Shown piece by piece: positions 7,985 through 16,963 of a stretch of 64,000 nucleotides of DNA. Under the pieces are notes generated by a model. That model saw only the letters and a program-made list of their open reading frames with translations, did not search any database and was not told the DNA's origin. The DNA comes from Enterobacter kobei. Its GTDB lineage: Bacteria > Pseudomonadota > Gammaproteobacteria > Enterobacterales > Enterobacteriaceae. The stretch is taken from NCBI RefSeq assembly GCF_001729765.1, contig NZ_CP017181.1, positions 3,782,001 through 3,846,000 on the forward strand. The letters are read 5' to 3'. The position numbers and the translations under genes were made by a program. The stretch's first letter is position 1; each line of letters begins with the position of its first letter.

Positions 7985-9106
7985 ATGCGTTACGTTGATG
8001 AATACCGCGCGCCAGAACAGGTACTGCAGCTTATCGGGCACCTGAAAACACGGGCGGCGCTGCTGAACAACACGAAAGAAAGGCCGCTGCGGATCATGGA
8101 GGTGTGCGGCGGACACACGCACGCCATCTTCAAATTTGGCCTCGACCAGCTACTGCCAGATAACATCGAGTTTATCCACGGCCCCGGCTGCCCGGTCTGC
8201 GTGTTGCCAATGGGCCGCATCGACAGCTGTATTGAAATTGCCAGCCAGCCTGACGTCATTTTCTGTACCTTTGGCGATGCGATGCGCGTGCCGGGGAAAA
8301 ATGGCTCGCTGCTGCAGGCGAAAGCGCGCGGTGCGGACGTGCGGATCGTCTACTCGCCAATGGATGCCCTGACGCTGGCGAGGGATAACCCTGAGCGCAA
8401 CGTCGTCTTTTTTGGGCTGGGTTTTGAAACCACTATGCCCGCGACGGCCATTACGCTGCAGCAGGCCAAAGCCCGCAACGTCACTAATTTTTTCTTTTTC
8501 TGTCAGCACATCACGCTCATTCCCACGCTGCGCAGCCTGCTGGAGGAGCCGGATAACGGTATCGACGCCTTTCTGGCGCCGGGACACGTCAGCATGGTGA
8601 TTGGCACAGACGCCTACGGTTTCATCTCTGAACAGTACAATCGTCCGTTAGTGGTCGCTGGTTTCGAGCCACTTGATCTACTGCAAGGTGTGACCATGCT
8701 GGTTGAGCAGAAAATAGCGACCCTGAGTGCGGTCGAAAACCAGTACCGCCGCGTGGTGCCCGATGCGGGAAATGAACGGGCCCAGCAGGCCATTGCCGAC
8801 GTGTTTAGCGTTGAAGGCGACAGCGAGTGGCGCGGTCTGGGGCTGATTGCCGAATCCGGCGTGCGCCTCACGCCAGCCTATCGCGCGTTTGATGCAGAAA
8901 CACATTTCCGCCCGCAGCCGCAGCAGGTGTGCGACGATCCCCGTTCTCGCTGTGGCGACGTGCTCACCGGTAAGTGTAAACCTCATCAATGCCCGTTATT
9001 TGGCAACACCTGTAACCCGCAAACCGCGTTTGGCGCGCTGATGGTCTCCTCCGAAGGGGCATGCGCCGCGTGGTATCAATATCGCAACCAGGAGTGTGAA
9101 GCATGA
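7985..9106 (+). CDS. hypD: HypD, hydrogenase Fe-CN/CO assembly protein
   Basis: The 373-residue protein shows the family motifs VCGGHTHAIF, GPGCPVCVLP and the C-terminal Cys cluster region CGDVLTGKCKPHQCP that binds a 4Fe-4S group. It assembles the Fe(CN)2CO moiety with HypC using cyanide delivered by HypE. It starts 3 nt after hypC and overlaps hypE by 4 nt. No defect is visible. Confidence 0.96.
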   Translation: MRYVDEYRAPEQVLQLIGHLKTRAALLNNTKERPLRIMEVCGGHTHAIFKFGLDQLLPDNIEFIHGPGCPVCVLPMGRIDSCIEIASQPDVIFCTFGDAMRVPGKNGSLLQAKARGADVRIVYSPMDALTLARDNPERNVVFFGLGFETTMPATAITLQQAKARNVTNFFFFCQHITLIPTLRSLLEEPDNGIDAFLAPGHVSMVIGTDAYGFISEQYNRPLVVAGFEPLDLLQGVTMLVEQKIATLSAVENQYRRVVPDAGNERAQQAIADVFSVEGDSEWRGLGLIAESGVRLTPAYRAFDAETHFRPQPQQVCDDPRSRCGDVLTGKCKPHQCPLFGNTCNPQTAFGALMVSSEGACAAWYQYRNQECEA

Positions 9107-10113
9107 ACACGGTGGAAATGGCGCACGGAAGCGGTGGGCAGGCGATGCAGCAGTTGATTAACCGGCTGTTTATGGAGGCTTTTAACAACCCCTGGCTCGC
9201 CGAGCAGGAAGACCAGGCGCGCATCGCGCTCTCGACACTCACTGCCCAGGGCGACAGGCTGGCGTTCTCCACCGACAGCTACGTCATTGACCCGCTGTTT
9301 TTCCCGGGCGGTGATATTGGCAAGCTCGCCATCTGCGGCACGGCCAACGACGTTGCCGTCAGCGGCGCCATTCCGCGCTACCTCTCCTGCGGGTTTATCC
9401 TTGAAGAGGGGCTGCCGATGGAGACGCTCACGGCGGTGGTCAACAGCATGGCACAGACGGCGCGCGAGGCGGGGATCGCTGTCGTCACCGGCGATACCAA
9501 AGTGGTTCAGCGCGGCGCCGCCGACAAACTGTTTATCAACACCGCCGGGATGGGCGCGATCCCCGCCGACATCCACTGGGGCGCACAGCAACTTAGCGTG
9601 GGCGACGTTCTGCTGGTGAGCGGCACGCTGGGATGCCATGGCGCGACGATTCTTAATCTGCGTGAAGGGTTAGGTCTGGACGGCGAACTGCGTAGCGACT
9701 GTGCGGTGCTTACCCCGCTGATTCAGACGCTGCGCGCCATTCCTGGTGTGAAAGCCCTGCGCGACGCCACCCGTGGCGGCGTGAATGCCGTCGTCCACGA
9801 GTTCGCCGTAAGCTGCGGGTACGGGATTGAACTGACCGAGCGTGGTCTGCCTGTCAAACCCGCCGTACGCGGGCTGTGCGAGCTGCTAGGGCTTGATCCC
9901 CTCAACTTTGCGAACGAAGGCAAGCTGGTGATCGGCGTTGAACGCGCAGCGGCGGAATCTGTCCTGGCCGGGCTGCGGTCGCATCCATTAGGGAAAGATG
10001 CCGCCATCATTGGGGAAGTGGTTGAGCGCAAAGGGGTGCGCCTGACCGGGCTTTACGGCGTGAAGCGCACACTGGATCTGCCGCACGCTGAACCGTTACC
10101 CCGAATTTGCTAG
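9103..10113 (+). CDS. hypE: HypE, carbamoyl dehydratase (hydrogenase cyanide synthesis), with a D-to-C change
   Basis: The 336-residue protein is full length and ends PRIC, the C-terminal Cys that carries the thiocarbamate and thiocyanate group supplied by HypF. The AIR-synthetase-type fold is clear, with ANDVAVSG (D83) and the DTKVVQ ATP-site segment. Unusual: the motif that reads GTLGDHGATIL in E. coli reads GTLGCHGATIL here, with Cys178 encoded by TGC at 9634-9636. The codons GGATGC could arise from GGTGAC by a compensating one-base insertion and deletion. Whether activity survives is unknown. Confidence 0.94.
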   Translation: MNTVEMAHGSGGQAMQQLINRLFMEAFNNPWLAEQEDQARIALSTLTAQGDRLAFSTDSYVIDPLFFPGGDIGKLAICGTANDVAVSGAIPRYLSCGFILEEGLPMETLTAVVNSMAQTAREAGIAVVTGDTKVVQRGAADKLFINTAGMGAIPADIHWGAQQLSVGDVLLVSGTLGCHGATILNLREGLGLDGELRSDCAVLTPLIQTLRAIPGVKALRDATRGGVNAVVHEFAVSCGYGIELTERGLPVKPAVRGLCELLGLDPLNFANEGKLVIGVERAAAESVLAGLRSHPLGKDAAIIGEVVERKGVRLTGLYGVKRTLDLPHAEPLPRIC

Positions 10114-10177
10114 AACCGCGCCATAAGCGGTCAGCACTGAATGTCTCTTTTCTGCCAGTTTCAATTGGAAAGCAATA

Positions 10178-12250
10178 ATGCCGTATACACCGATGAGCGA
10201 TCTTGGACAGCAGGGCCTGTTTGATATCACGCGCACACTTTTACAGCAGCCCGATCTCAGCGCGCTAAGCGATGCTTTGACGCGACTGGTCAGGCAATCA
10301 GCCCTGGCAGACAGCGCCGCAATTGTGCTCTGGCATAGCGGAACGCAACGCGCGAGCTACTACTCAACGCGTGATAATGGCAAAACGTTTGAATACGAAG
10401 ATGAAACGTATCTGGCGCATGGTCCGGTGCGCCGCATTCTCTCCCGTCCGGAAGCCCTGCACTGCAATTTTGAGGAGTTCAGGATGGCGTGGCCGCGGCT
10501 TGCCGGGAGCAACCTCTATCAGCCTTTTGGCCACTACAGCATGCTGCCGCTGGCGGCGGAGGGCCATATCTTTGGCGGCTGCGAGTTCATCCGCACGACC
10601 GACCGGCCCTGGAGCGAAGCGGAGTACGAGCGTCTGCACACCTTTACCCAGATTGTGGCCGTGGTGGCAGAGCAGATCCAAAGTCGCGTCACCAATAACG
10701 TGGATTACGACCTGCTGAGCCGCGAGCGCGATAACTTCCGCATCCTGGTGGCAATCACTAACGCCGTGCTGTCACGTCTCGATATGGATGAGTTGGTCAG
10801 CGAAGTCTCAAAAGAGATCCACCACTATTTCAAAATCGACGCTATCAGTATTGCGCTGCGGGGGCATCGCAAGGGCAAGCTGAATATCTATTCCACGCAC
10901 TATCTCGATGAAGCCAACCCGGCGCATGAGCAAAGTGAAGTGGATGAAGCGGGCACCCTTTCTGAACGAGTATTCAAAAGCAAAGAGATCCTCCTGCTTA
11001 ACCTGAGCGAACAGGATCCGGTGGCGCCGTATGAGCGAATGCTGTTTAACACCTGGGGCAATAAGATCCAGACCCTGTGCCTGCTACCGCTGATGTCCGG
11101 CAACACCATGCTTGGCGTGCTGAAACTGGCGCAGTGTGATGAAGCCGTGTTTACCACCGCCAACCTGAAGCTGCTGCGTCAGATTGCCGAGCGTATCTCC
11201 ATCGCGCTGGATAACGCCCTCGCCTATCAGGAGATCCATCGCCTGAAAGAGCGGCTGGTGGACGAGAACCTGGCCCTGACCGAGCAGCTTAATAATGTGG
11301 ACAGCGAGTTTGGCGAAATCATCGGGCGCAGCGATGCGATGTACAGCGTCCTCAAGCAGGTGGAAATGGTGGCGCAGAGCGACAGCACGGTGCTGATTTT
11401 GGGTGAAACCGGCACGGGTAAAGAGCTGATTGCCAGAGCCATCCACAACCTGAGCAATCGCAACAGCCGCCGGATGGTGAAGATGAACTGCGCGGCGATG
11501 CCTGCGGGCCTGCTGGAAAGTGACCTCTTCGGCCACGAGCGCGGCGCATTTACCGGGGCCAGCAGCCAGCGCCTGGGGCGTTTTGAACTGGCCGATAAAA
11601 GCTCGCTGTTCCTCGACGAAGTGGGCGATATGCCGCTGGAGTTGCAGCCTAAACTGCTGCGCGTCTTGCAGGAGCAGGAGTTTGAGCGCCTTGGCAGCAA
11701 CAAGCTTATCCAGACTGACGTGCGGCTGATTGCCGCCACCAACCGCGACCTGAAAAAAATGGTCGCCGACCGCGAATTCAGAAGCGATCTCTACTATCGC
11801 CTGAACGTCTTCCCGATCTGCCTGCCCCCGCTGCGCGAACGTCCGGAAGATATCCCCCTACTGGTAAAAGCCTTTACCGCGAAGATCGCCCGCCGAATGG
11901 GGCGAAATATCGACAGTATTCCTGCCGAAACGCTACGCACCCTCTCGTCGATGGAGTGGCCGGGTAACGTCCGCGAACTGGAAAACGTCATTGAGCGTGC
12001 GGTGCTGCTCACGCGTGGCAATGTGCTGCAACTCTCCCTGCCGGAGGTTTCTCTGCCTGAAACGACCGTGACCGCAGCCGAGATCGCAAAAGAGGGAGAA
12101 GATGAATATCAGCTCATTATGCGCGTGCTGAAAGAGACGAACGGCGTGGTTGCCGGCCCGAAAGGGGCAGCCCAGCGTTTAGGCTTAAAACGCACGACCC
12201 TGCTGTCGCGGATGAAGCGCCTCGGGATTGATAAAGAGAACCTGCTGTAA
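10178..12250 (+). CDS. fhlA: FhlA, formate-responsive sigma-54 transcriptional activator
   Basis: The 690-residue protein (E. coli 692) has an N-terminal regulatory half with two GAF-like domains, then an AAA+ domain with Walker A GETGTGKE at 409-416, the sigma-54 contact loop GAFTGA at 456-461 and Walker B SSLFLDEVGD at 475-484. A Fis-type helix-turn-helix lies near residues 650-685. It senses formate and activates the -24/-12 promoters of hyc and hyp seen in this window. It follows hypE by 64 bp, as in E. coli. Confidence 0.97.
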   Translation: MPYTPMSDLGQQGLFDITRTLLQQPDLSALSDALTRLVRQSALADSAAIVLWHSGTQRASYYSTRDNGKTFEYEDETYLAHGPVRRILSRPEALHCNFEEFRMAWPRLAGSNLYQPFGHYSMLPLAAEGHIFGGCEFIRTTDRPWSEAEYERLHTFTQIVAVVAEQIQSRVTNNVDYDLLSRERDNFRILVAITNAVLSRLDMDELVSEVSKEIHHYFKIDAISIALRGHRKGKLNIYSTHYLDEANPAHEQSEVDEAGTLSERVFKSKEILLLNLSEQDPVAPYERMLFNTWGNKIQTLCLLPLMSGNTMLGVLKLAQCDEAVFTTANLKLLRQIAERISIALDNALAYQEIHRLKERLVDENLALTEQLNNVDSEFGEIIGRSDAMYSVLKQVEMVAQSDSTVLILGETGTGKELIARAIHNLSNRNSRRMVKMNCAAMPAGLLESDLFGHERGAFTGASSQRLGRFELADKSSLFLDEVGDMPLELQPKLLRVLQEQEFERLGSNKLIQTDVRLIAATNRDLKKMVADREFRSDLYYRLNVFPICLPPLRERPEDIPLLVKAFTAKIARRMGRNIDSIPAETLRTLSSMEWPGNVRELENVIERAVLLTRGNVLQLSLPEVSLPETTVTAAEIAKEGEDEYQLIMRVLKETNGVVAGPKGAAQRLGLKRTTLLSRMKRLGIDKENLL

Positions 12251-12261
12251 GTCCGCAATCT

Positions 12262-12290
12262 GGCGGTGTTATTCTGGCACCGCCTTTTGT
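12262..12290 (+). terminator. Terminator after fhlA
   Basis: A stem GGCGGTG (12262-12268) pairs with CACCGCC (12278-12284), followed by TTTTGT. It lies 11 bases after the fhlA stop and ends the hyp-fhlA transcript before the promoter of the ABC transporter operon. Confidence 0.75.
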
Positions 12291-12312
12291 CACCCTGCGC
12301 AATTGTCCCTCA

Positions 12313-12341
12313 TTGACACAAAATCGTTTCCTCTGTATAAA
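12313..12341 (+). promoter_or_regulatory. Sigma-70 promoter of the ABC transporter operon
   Basis: TTGACA (12313-12318) and TATAAA (12336-12341) are separated by exactly 17 bases. The start of transcription would fall near 12348, inside the Fur-box-like sequence just downstream. The pair is close to the consensus. Confidence 0.8.
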
Positions 12342-12351
12342 ATTCCGCCTT

Positions 12352-12370
12352 AATAATGAGTTTCATTTGC
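12352..12370 (+). promoter_or_regulatory. Candidate Fur box
   Basis: The 19-mer AATAATGAGTTTCATTTGC matches the Fur consensus GATAATGATAATCATTATC at 13 of 19 positions, including both the ATAATGA and TCATT halves. It overlaps the predicted transcription start of the ABC operon, a typical position for iron-dependent repression. Confidence 0.6.
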
Positions 12371-12404
12371 ATCAAAAAATAATTTTAATGAAGGGTAGCG
12401 TTTA

Positions 12405-13403
12405 ATGAAAAAGGTCATCTGCGCGTTGGGCCTGGCGATTGCGTCGGTCAGTTCTGCTCTGGCAACCACATATCCTCTGACCATTGAAAACTGTGGTTAT
12501 AAAGAGACCTTCACCAAAGCGCCGGAACGCGTCGTGGCCCTGGGTCAGAATACCGTCGAAATTTTGCTCCTGCTCGGCCTGCAGGATAAGGTGAAGGCCA
12601 GCGCCTTCTGGCCGACCAAAGTGCTGCCGCAGCTGGCTGAACAGAACGCAAAAATCAAAACCCTGACGGTAGAAATCCCTACGCTTGAATCTATCCTTGC
12701 GCAAAATCCTGATTTTGTACCTGCCCAGCTTCCTCTGTTACTTGGGCCTGAGAGTAAGGTCGCAAAACGTGAAGATTTGGCGACCGTCGGTGTGAATAGC
12801 TACGTCTCACCGGGCATGTGCGCGACCAAAAAAGCCACAGGTGATATGTACGGCAGCCGCCAGAAGCTGTGGGACATGACCTATCTCTATAAGGAGATTG
12901 AGGATTTTGCCAAAATCTTTAACGTGGAAGATCGCGGCCAGGCCGTCATTGCCGATTTCAAAAAACGTGAGGCTGACCTGCGCCAGGAGTTTGGTAAAAA
13001 CAAAAAGGACCTCTCCTTTGTTTTCTGGTTCTCAAGCTCCTCTCCTTCGGCTGATGCTTACGTCGGCGGTAAAAACAGCGCCTCCGGATTTATTGCCAAC
13101 GTGCTGGGCGGGCACAACGCCATTACATCTGAAACCGAATGGCCAACCGTGGGCTGGGAAAACATTATTGCCGCTAATCCGGATGTGATTGTGGTCTCCA
13201 GTCTGGACCGTAACCGCTGGGCGCTGGATAACGCGGAAGAAAAAATCAAATTCCTGAAAAACGATCCTGCCGTCAGCCAGCTTGATGCCGTCAAAAAAGG
13301 CCATATCGTGGTGATGGACGGCCAGGCGATGAACCCAACGATTCGTACAATTTACGGTGCTGAACAGGTGGGTGAACAGCTCAGAAAACTGGGGCTGAAC
13401 TGA
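12405..13403 (+). CDS. Periplasmic substrate-binding protein of an iron-siderophore-type ABC importer
   Basis: The 332-residue protein starts with a signal peptide (MKK, hydrophobic core, likely cleavage after ALA at residue 20). The body has the FepB/TroA-like architecture, with KAPERVVALGQNTVEILLLLG near the start and a late NPDVIVVSS segment. Two Cys residues (in ENCG and PGMC) could form a disulfide. It opens a four-gene operon with a FecCD-type permease and an ATPase, so a metal-chelate ligand is likely. The exact substrate cannot be read from the sequence. The promoter has a Fur-like box. Confidence 0.85.
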   Translation: MKKVICALGLAIASVSSALATTYPLTIENCGYKETFTKAPERVVALGQNTVEILLLLGLQDKVKASAFWPTKVLPQLAEQNAKIKTLTVEIPTLESILAQNPDFVPAQLPLLLGPESKVAKREDLATVGVNSYVSPGMCATKKATGDMYGSRQKLWDMTYLYKEIEDFAKIFNVEDRGQAVIADFKKREADLRQEFGKNKKDLSFVFWFSSSSPSADAYVGGKNSASGFIANVLGGHNAITSETEWPTVGWENIIAANPDVIVVSSLDRNRWALDNAEEKIKFLKNDPAVSQLDAVKKGHIVVMDGQAMNPTIRTIYGAEQVGEQLRKLGLN

Positions 13404-14440
13404 TGACAGCCGCTGTACTTCAGGCCCGCCAGGGCCTGTTCCTGACCACGTCTGCTCTGCTTGCCATTGTACTGTTGTTTCTGGTCATCGCCCTTGGCGT
13501 CAGCGTCGGTGAACTGTCCATCCCGCTGGATAACGTGTTTTATGCTATCAGCAATAAAATGGGGCTCACCGAGGTTCCGCTCAACCGCATCTATGAGAGC
13601 GTTATCTGGGACTTTCGCCTGAGCCGTGCGCTGGTTGCTGCCTGCTGTGGCGCCGGGCTAGCCATCTGCGGTGCCGTCCTGCAAAGTCTGTTGAAGAACG
13701 CGCTGGCGGAACCCTATGTTCTCGGCGTGTCTGCGGGGGCCTCAACCGGGGCGGTTTCCGTCGTGGTGCTGGGTGTGGGAACGGGAGCCGTTTCGCTGTC
13801 TGCGGGGGCCTTCGCGGGTGCCTTCGCCGCCTTTGCATTTGTCGCTTTTCTGACGAACGGCGCACGCGGCGGCAATGAACGCACTATTCTGGCAGGCGTT
13901 GCGGCTTCGCAGTTGTTCAATGCCATTACCGCCTACACCATCAGCACGTCAGCCAGCGCACAGCAGGCGCGAGATGTCATGTTCTGGCTGCTGGGCAGCT
14001 TCAGCGGCGTACGCTGGCCGGAATTCCAGCTGGTACTGGTGGTGGTCCTGCTGGGGTTAGCCGTTTGCCTCTACTATTCCCGGGCGCTGGATGCCTTTAC
14101 GTTTGGTGACGACGCTGCCGCATCGCTGGGGATTGCCGTTCCCTGGGTACGCCTGGCGTTATTTATCACGACCGCACTGATTACCGCGACCATCGTCAGT
14201 ATGGCAGGCTCCATCGGCTTTGTGGGGCTGGTGGTTCCGCACGTCATGCGTTTCCTGTTCGGACCTTTGCATCGCACGCTGCTCATTGCCAGCGCGCTGG
14301 CCGGGGCGATCCTGATGGTGCTGGCAGACATTGCCTCACGCATGCTGATTGCGCCGCAAAGCCTGCCCGTCGGCGTAGTGACCGCACTGGTGGGCGTTCC
14401 CTTCTTTGCCGTGATTATTTACCGTTCAAGGAATAAGTGA
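13403..14440 (+). CDS. FecCD-family ABC permease
   Basis: The 345-residue protein has about nine or ten membrane segments and the family signatures LAEPYVLGVSAGASTGAV and SIGFVGLVVPHVMR. Such permeases form a homodimer or heterodimer for uptake of iron chelates or cobalamin-like substrates; here only one permease gene is present, so a homodimer is expected. Its ATG overlaps the binding-protein stop (TGATG), and its own stop overlaps the ATPase ATG in the same way. Confidence 0.9.
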   Translation: MTAAVLQARQGLFLTTSALLAIVLLFLVIALGVSVGELSIPLDNVFYAISNKMGLTEVPLNRIYESVIWDFRLSRALVAACCGAGLAICGAVLQSLLKNALAEPYVLGVSAGASTGAVSVVVLGVGTGAVSLSAGAFAGAFAAFAFVAFLTNGARGGNERTILAGVAASQLFNAITAYTISTSASAQQARDVMFWLLGSFSGVRWPEFQLVLVVVLLGLAVCLYYSRALDAFTFGDDAAASLGIAVPWVRLALFITTALITATIVSMAGSIGFVGLVVPHVMRFLFGPLHRTLLIASALAGAILMVLADIASRMLIAPQSLPVGVVTALVGVPFFAVIIYRSRNK

Positions 14441-15201
14441 TGAGTATCTGCGCTGAAAATATTACCTGGAAGGTCGGCAAAAAGGCGATCGTCAATGACG
14501 TCTCGCTGAAGGTCTCCCGGGGGGAAACCGTCGGCCTGCTGGGCCCAAACGGCTGCGGAAAATCGTCTCTTTTGCGTATCCTCGCGGGACTGCGTCGCCC
14601 GGATGCGGGCCGCGTGACGCTGGACGGGCAGGACATCTCCCGCATCGCCAAAAAGCAGCTTGCCCGCCGGGTAGCGTTCGTTGAGCAGCACGGGATGACC
14701 GACGCCAACATGCGCGTTCGCGACGTGGTGAAACTTGGACGAATTCCGCACCACTCCGCTTTTTCCAACTGGAGCACGCACGATGACGAGACCGTCACGG
14801 CGGCACTGCAACGCGTGGATATGCTGGATAAAAGCGACCAGGGCTGGCTGAGCCTCTCCGGCGGAGAGCGCCAGCGGGTGCACATTGCCCGCGCGCTGGC
14901 CCAGACCCCAACGGAAATCCTGCTGGACGAACCGACCAACCACCTGGACATTCATCATCAGATGCAGCTGATGCAGTTGATCAGCGAATTACCGGTCACC
15001 AGCATTGTCGCTATCCACGATCTTAACCACGCCTCGATGTTCTGCGACTCGCTGATTGTGATGCAGAAGGGGCAAATTGTGGCGACGGGGACACCTCAGG
15101 ACATCTTATCTGAGTCGTTGCTCTGGGATGTTTTCCGGGTCAAAACCAAAATTGAGATCTCGCCGTTCCATGGCAAAAAGCACATCCACTTTATCGTTTA
15201 G
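14440..15201 (+). CDS. ABC transporter ATP-binding protein, iron-chelate type
   Basis: From the ATG at 14440 the protein has 253 residues; a GTG one codon earlier is less likely. Walker A is GPNGCGKSS, the signature is LSGGERQRVHIARAL and Walker B is ILLDEPTNHLD, followed by the H-loop AIHDLNHA. It closely resembles FecE/FepC-type ATPases. The gene is coupled to the permease by a TGATG overlap and energises the same importer. Confidence 0.92.
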   Translation: MSICAENITWKVGKKAIVNDVSLKVSRGETVGLLGPNGCGKSSLLRILAGLRRPDAGRVTLDGQDISRIAKKQLARRVAFVEQHGMTDANMRVRDVVKLGRIPHHSAFSNWSTHDDETVTAALQRVDMLDKSDQGWLSLSGGERQRVHIARALAQTPTEILLDEPTNHLDIHHQMQLMQLISELPVTSIVAIHDLNHASMFCDSLIVMQKGQIVATGTPQDILSESLLWDVFRVKTKIEISPFHGKKHIHFIV

Positions 15202-15217
15202 GGGCGCGTAAATCACA

Positions 15218-16438
15218 ATGCTCCTTCGCACAGCCGCCACGCTCTGGCCGCCCGTCTTACTGGGTAGCCAGTTTGTTTTCAACATTGGCTTTTACGCCGT
15301 CGTTCCTTTCCTGGCGATATTCCTGCGCGACGACATGCTGCTCTCCGGCGGACTGATCGGGCTGATTCTGGGCCTGCGCACCTTCTCCCAGCAGGGGATG
15401 TTTATCGTTGGCGGTGCCCTCTCGGACCGGTTTGGCGCGAAAGTGGTTATCCTCAGCGGCTGTATTGTTCGTGTTTCAGGTTATCTGCTGCTGGCCTTCG
15501 GGGAATCGCTCTCGCCGATTATTGTGGGCGCATGTCTGACGGGCATCGGCGGCGCATTATTTTCCCCTTCGATTGAGGCATTGCTGGCCAAAGCGGGCAC
15601 GCACAGTGAGGCGAAAGGGACACGAAGCCGGGCGGAGTGGTTTGCACTGTTTGCAGTCTGCGGGGAACTCGGCGCGGTACTGGGCCCGGTTGCTGGCGCC
15701 CTGTTAACGGGGCTTGGCTTCCGCCAGGTGGCGCTGGCGGGTGCAGGGGTCTTTATTATTGCGTTAGTGGTGCTCTACTTCTGCCTTCCTGCTTCTGGCC
15801 GCCGTTCGCAAACGCTTAAAATACAGCCCTGGTGGACAACCTTCCGCCAGCCTCGCTTCGTCGCCTTCATCATTGCCTATAGCTCATGGCTGTTAAGCTA
15901 CAACCAGCTTTATCTGGCGCTGCCGGTGGAGATCCAGCGATCTGGTGGTAACGAGAAAGATCTCGGTCCGCTTTTTATGCTCGCCTCCATGCTGATCATT
16001 ACCTTACAGCTGCCGCTGGCACGCTTTGCCCGCCGCGTGGGCGCGGTGAGGATCCTGCCGGTGGGCTTTTTGCTGCTTTCTACGGCCTTTGCGAGCGTAG
16101 CGATGTTTGCAGCGACTGAACCGCCGGAGGGCTGGTTGCGGTTGCTGCCGTCGGTCTTATTTGTCACGTTACTGACGCTGGGACAAATGCTGCTGGTCCC
16201 CTCGGCAAAAGATCTCATTCCGCGGTTCGCCGAGGAATCAACGTTGGGGGCGCATTATGGTGCTCTCGCCACCGCCGGAGGGATTGCGGTACTGGCGGGA
16301 AATTTGTTGTTTGGCAGTCTGCTGGATCGCGCGCTGGTGCCTTCGGCTCAGGCAATATACCCCTGGCTGCTGCTGGCCCTCTTCCCGTTGTGCAGCGCCC
16401 TGGCCCTGCAGGTAATTTGCCGCCCGCTGCGAAGCTGA
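15218..16438 (+). CDS. MFS transporter, MdtH-like, in the iron-type ABC operon
   Basis: The 406-residue protein has about 12 membrane segments and the MFS motif A-like loop GGALSDRFGAKVV between segments 2 and 3. It resembles the MdtH-type drug/solute efflux group. It lies 16 bases after the ABC ATPase gene on the same strand, which suggests co-transcription. By inference it could export a metallophore or clear the imported chelate from the cytoplasm, but the sequence does not identify a substrate. It converges on ygbA, with only 5 bp between the two stops. Confidence 0.85.
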   Translation: MLLRTAATLWPPVLLGSQFVFNIGFYAVVPFLAIFLRDDMLLSGGLIGLILGLRTFSQQGMFIVGGALSDRFGAKVVILSGCIVRVSGYLLLAFGESLSPIIVGACLTGIGGALFSPSIEALLAKAGTHSEAKGTRSRAEWFALFAVCGELGAVLGPVAGALLTGLGFRQVALAGAGVFIIALVVLYFCLPASGRRSQTLKIQPWWTTFRQPRFVAFIIAYSSWLLSYNQLYLALPVEIQRSGGNEKDLGPLFMLASMLIITLQLPLARFARRVGAVRILPVGFLLLSTAFASVAMFAATEPPEGWLRLLPSVLFVTLLTLGQMLLVPSAKDLIPRFAEESTLGAHYGALATAGGIAVLAGNLLFGSLLDRALVPSAQAIYPWLLLALFPLCSALALQVICRPLRS

Positions 16439-16443
16439 ACGGC

Positions 16444-16788
16444 TCACTTTTTCGGGCGATACTTTTCCGGTAATTCCGGCACCGGACGACGATCGTCAAT
16501 CAGATGACGAACGGTCAGGACAGGATGACGCCATAACATGCGTGGCCCCGCCCAGCGCATAATCTGCTTCATCTCTTCCCGCTTTGCGGGCTGGTAGCAG
16601 TGTACCGGACACTGTTTACAGGCAGGCTTTTCTTCACCAAAAACACACTTATCCAGGCGCTTATCGGCATACGCGTTCAGCGCCTGATAATGCCCCTCTT
16701 CCCGAGACGCCTGCGGGCACTGCTTTTCAAACAACGCGATCATTTTCGCGATAGTCTCTTTTTCTCGTGATATGCGTTTACCGGACAT
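16444..16788 (-). CDS. ygbA: YgbA, nitrosative-stress-induced protein
   Basis: The 114-residue protein (E. coli about 117) carries a Cys group KCVFGEEKPACKQCPVHCY near residues 47-65, which may bind metal. In E. coli ygbA belongs to the NsrR regulon and is induced by nitric oxide; its biochemical function is not established. It occupies the same position between fhlA and mutS as in E. coli, except that the ABC/MFS operon is inserted on the fhlA side. An NsrR-like half-site lies upstream. Confidence 0.88.
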   Translation of the reverse strand: MSGKRISREKETIAKMIALFEKQCPQASREEGHYQALNAYADKRLDKCVFGEEKPACKQCPVHCYQPAKREEMKQIMRWAGPRMLWRHPVLTVRHLIDDRRPVPELPEKYRPKK

Positions 16789-16806
16789 AGCGACTTACCG
16801 ATTAAT

Positions 16807-16817
16807 AAGATGCATCA
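16807..16817 (+). promoter_or_regulatory. Candidate NsrR half-site upstream of ygbA
   Basis: The 11-mer AAGATGCATCA matches the NsrR half-site AAGATGCATTT at 9 of 11 positions. It lies about 19 bases upstream of the ygbA start. E. coli ygbA is a known NsrR target. The second half-site is degenerate. Confidence 0.45.
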
Positions 16818-16907
16818 ATAATACTCTTTTAAACCCTGAATTTCAGTTGTTGCATTCCGTTTTCTGAAGCCTGATTCCAGCATTAATGCTACACCTCCTG
16901 AAAATCA

Positions 16908-16923
16908 CGGGTATTTTATACAG
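16908..16923 (+). promoter_or_regulatory. Weak LexA-like sequence upstream of the symE-like gene
   Basis: CGGGTATTTTATACAG matches the LexA consensus CTGTATATATATACAG at 10 of 16 positions, with a perfect right half (TATACAG) and a mismatch in the left CTG. symE of E. coli is SOS-regulated, which is the reason to note it. The match alone is not strong. Confidence 0.3.
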
Positions 16924-16963
16924 GCATCAGGAGTGACCGTTGTCCGTATTGTCTGGAGGTTCT

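Noticed and set aside
12405..16438. Genomic island carrying the ABC/MFS operon
   Set aside because: No integrase, tRNA, direct repeats or clear base-composition change at the borders were seen; it may simply be lineage-specific backbone.
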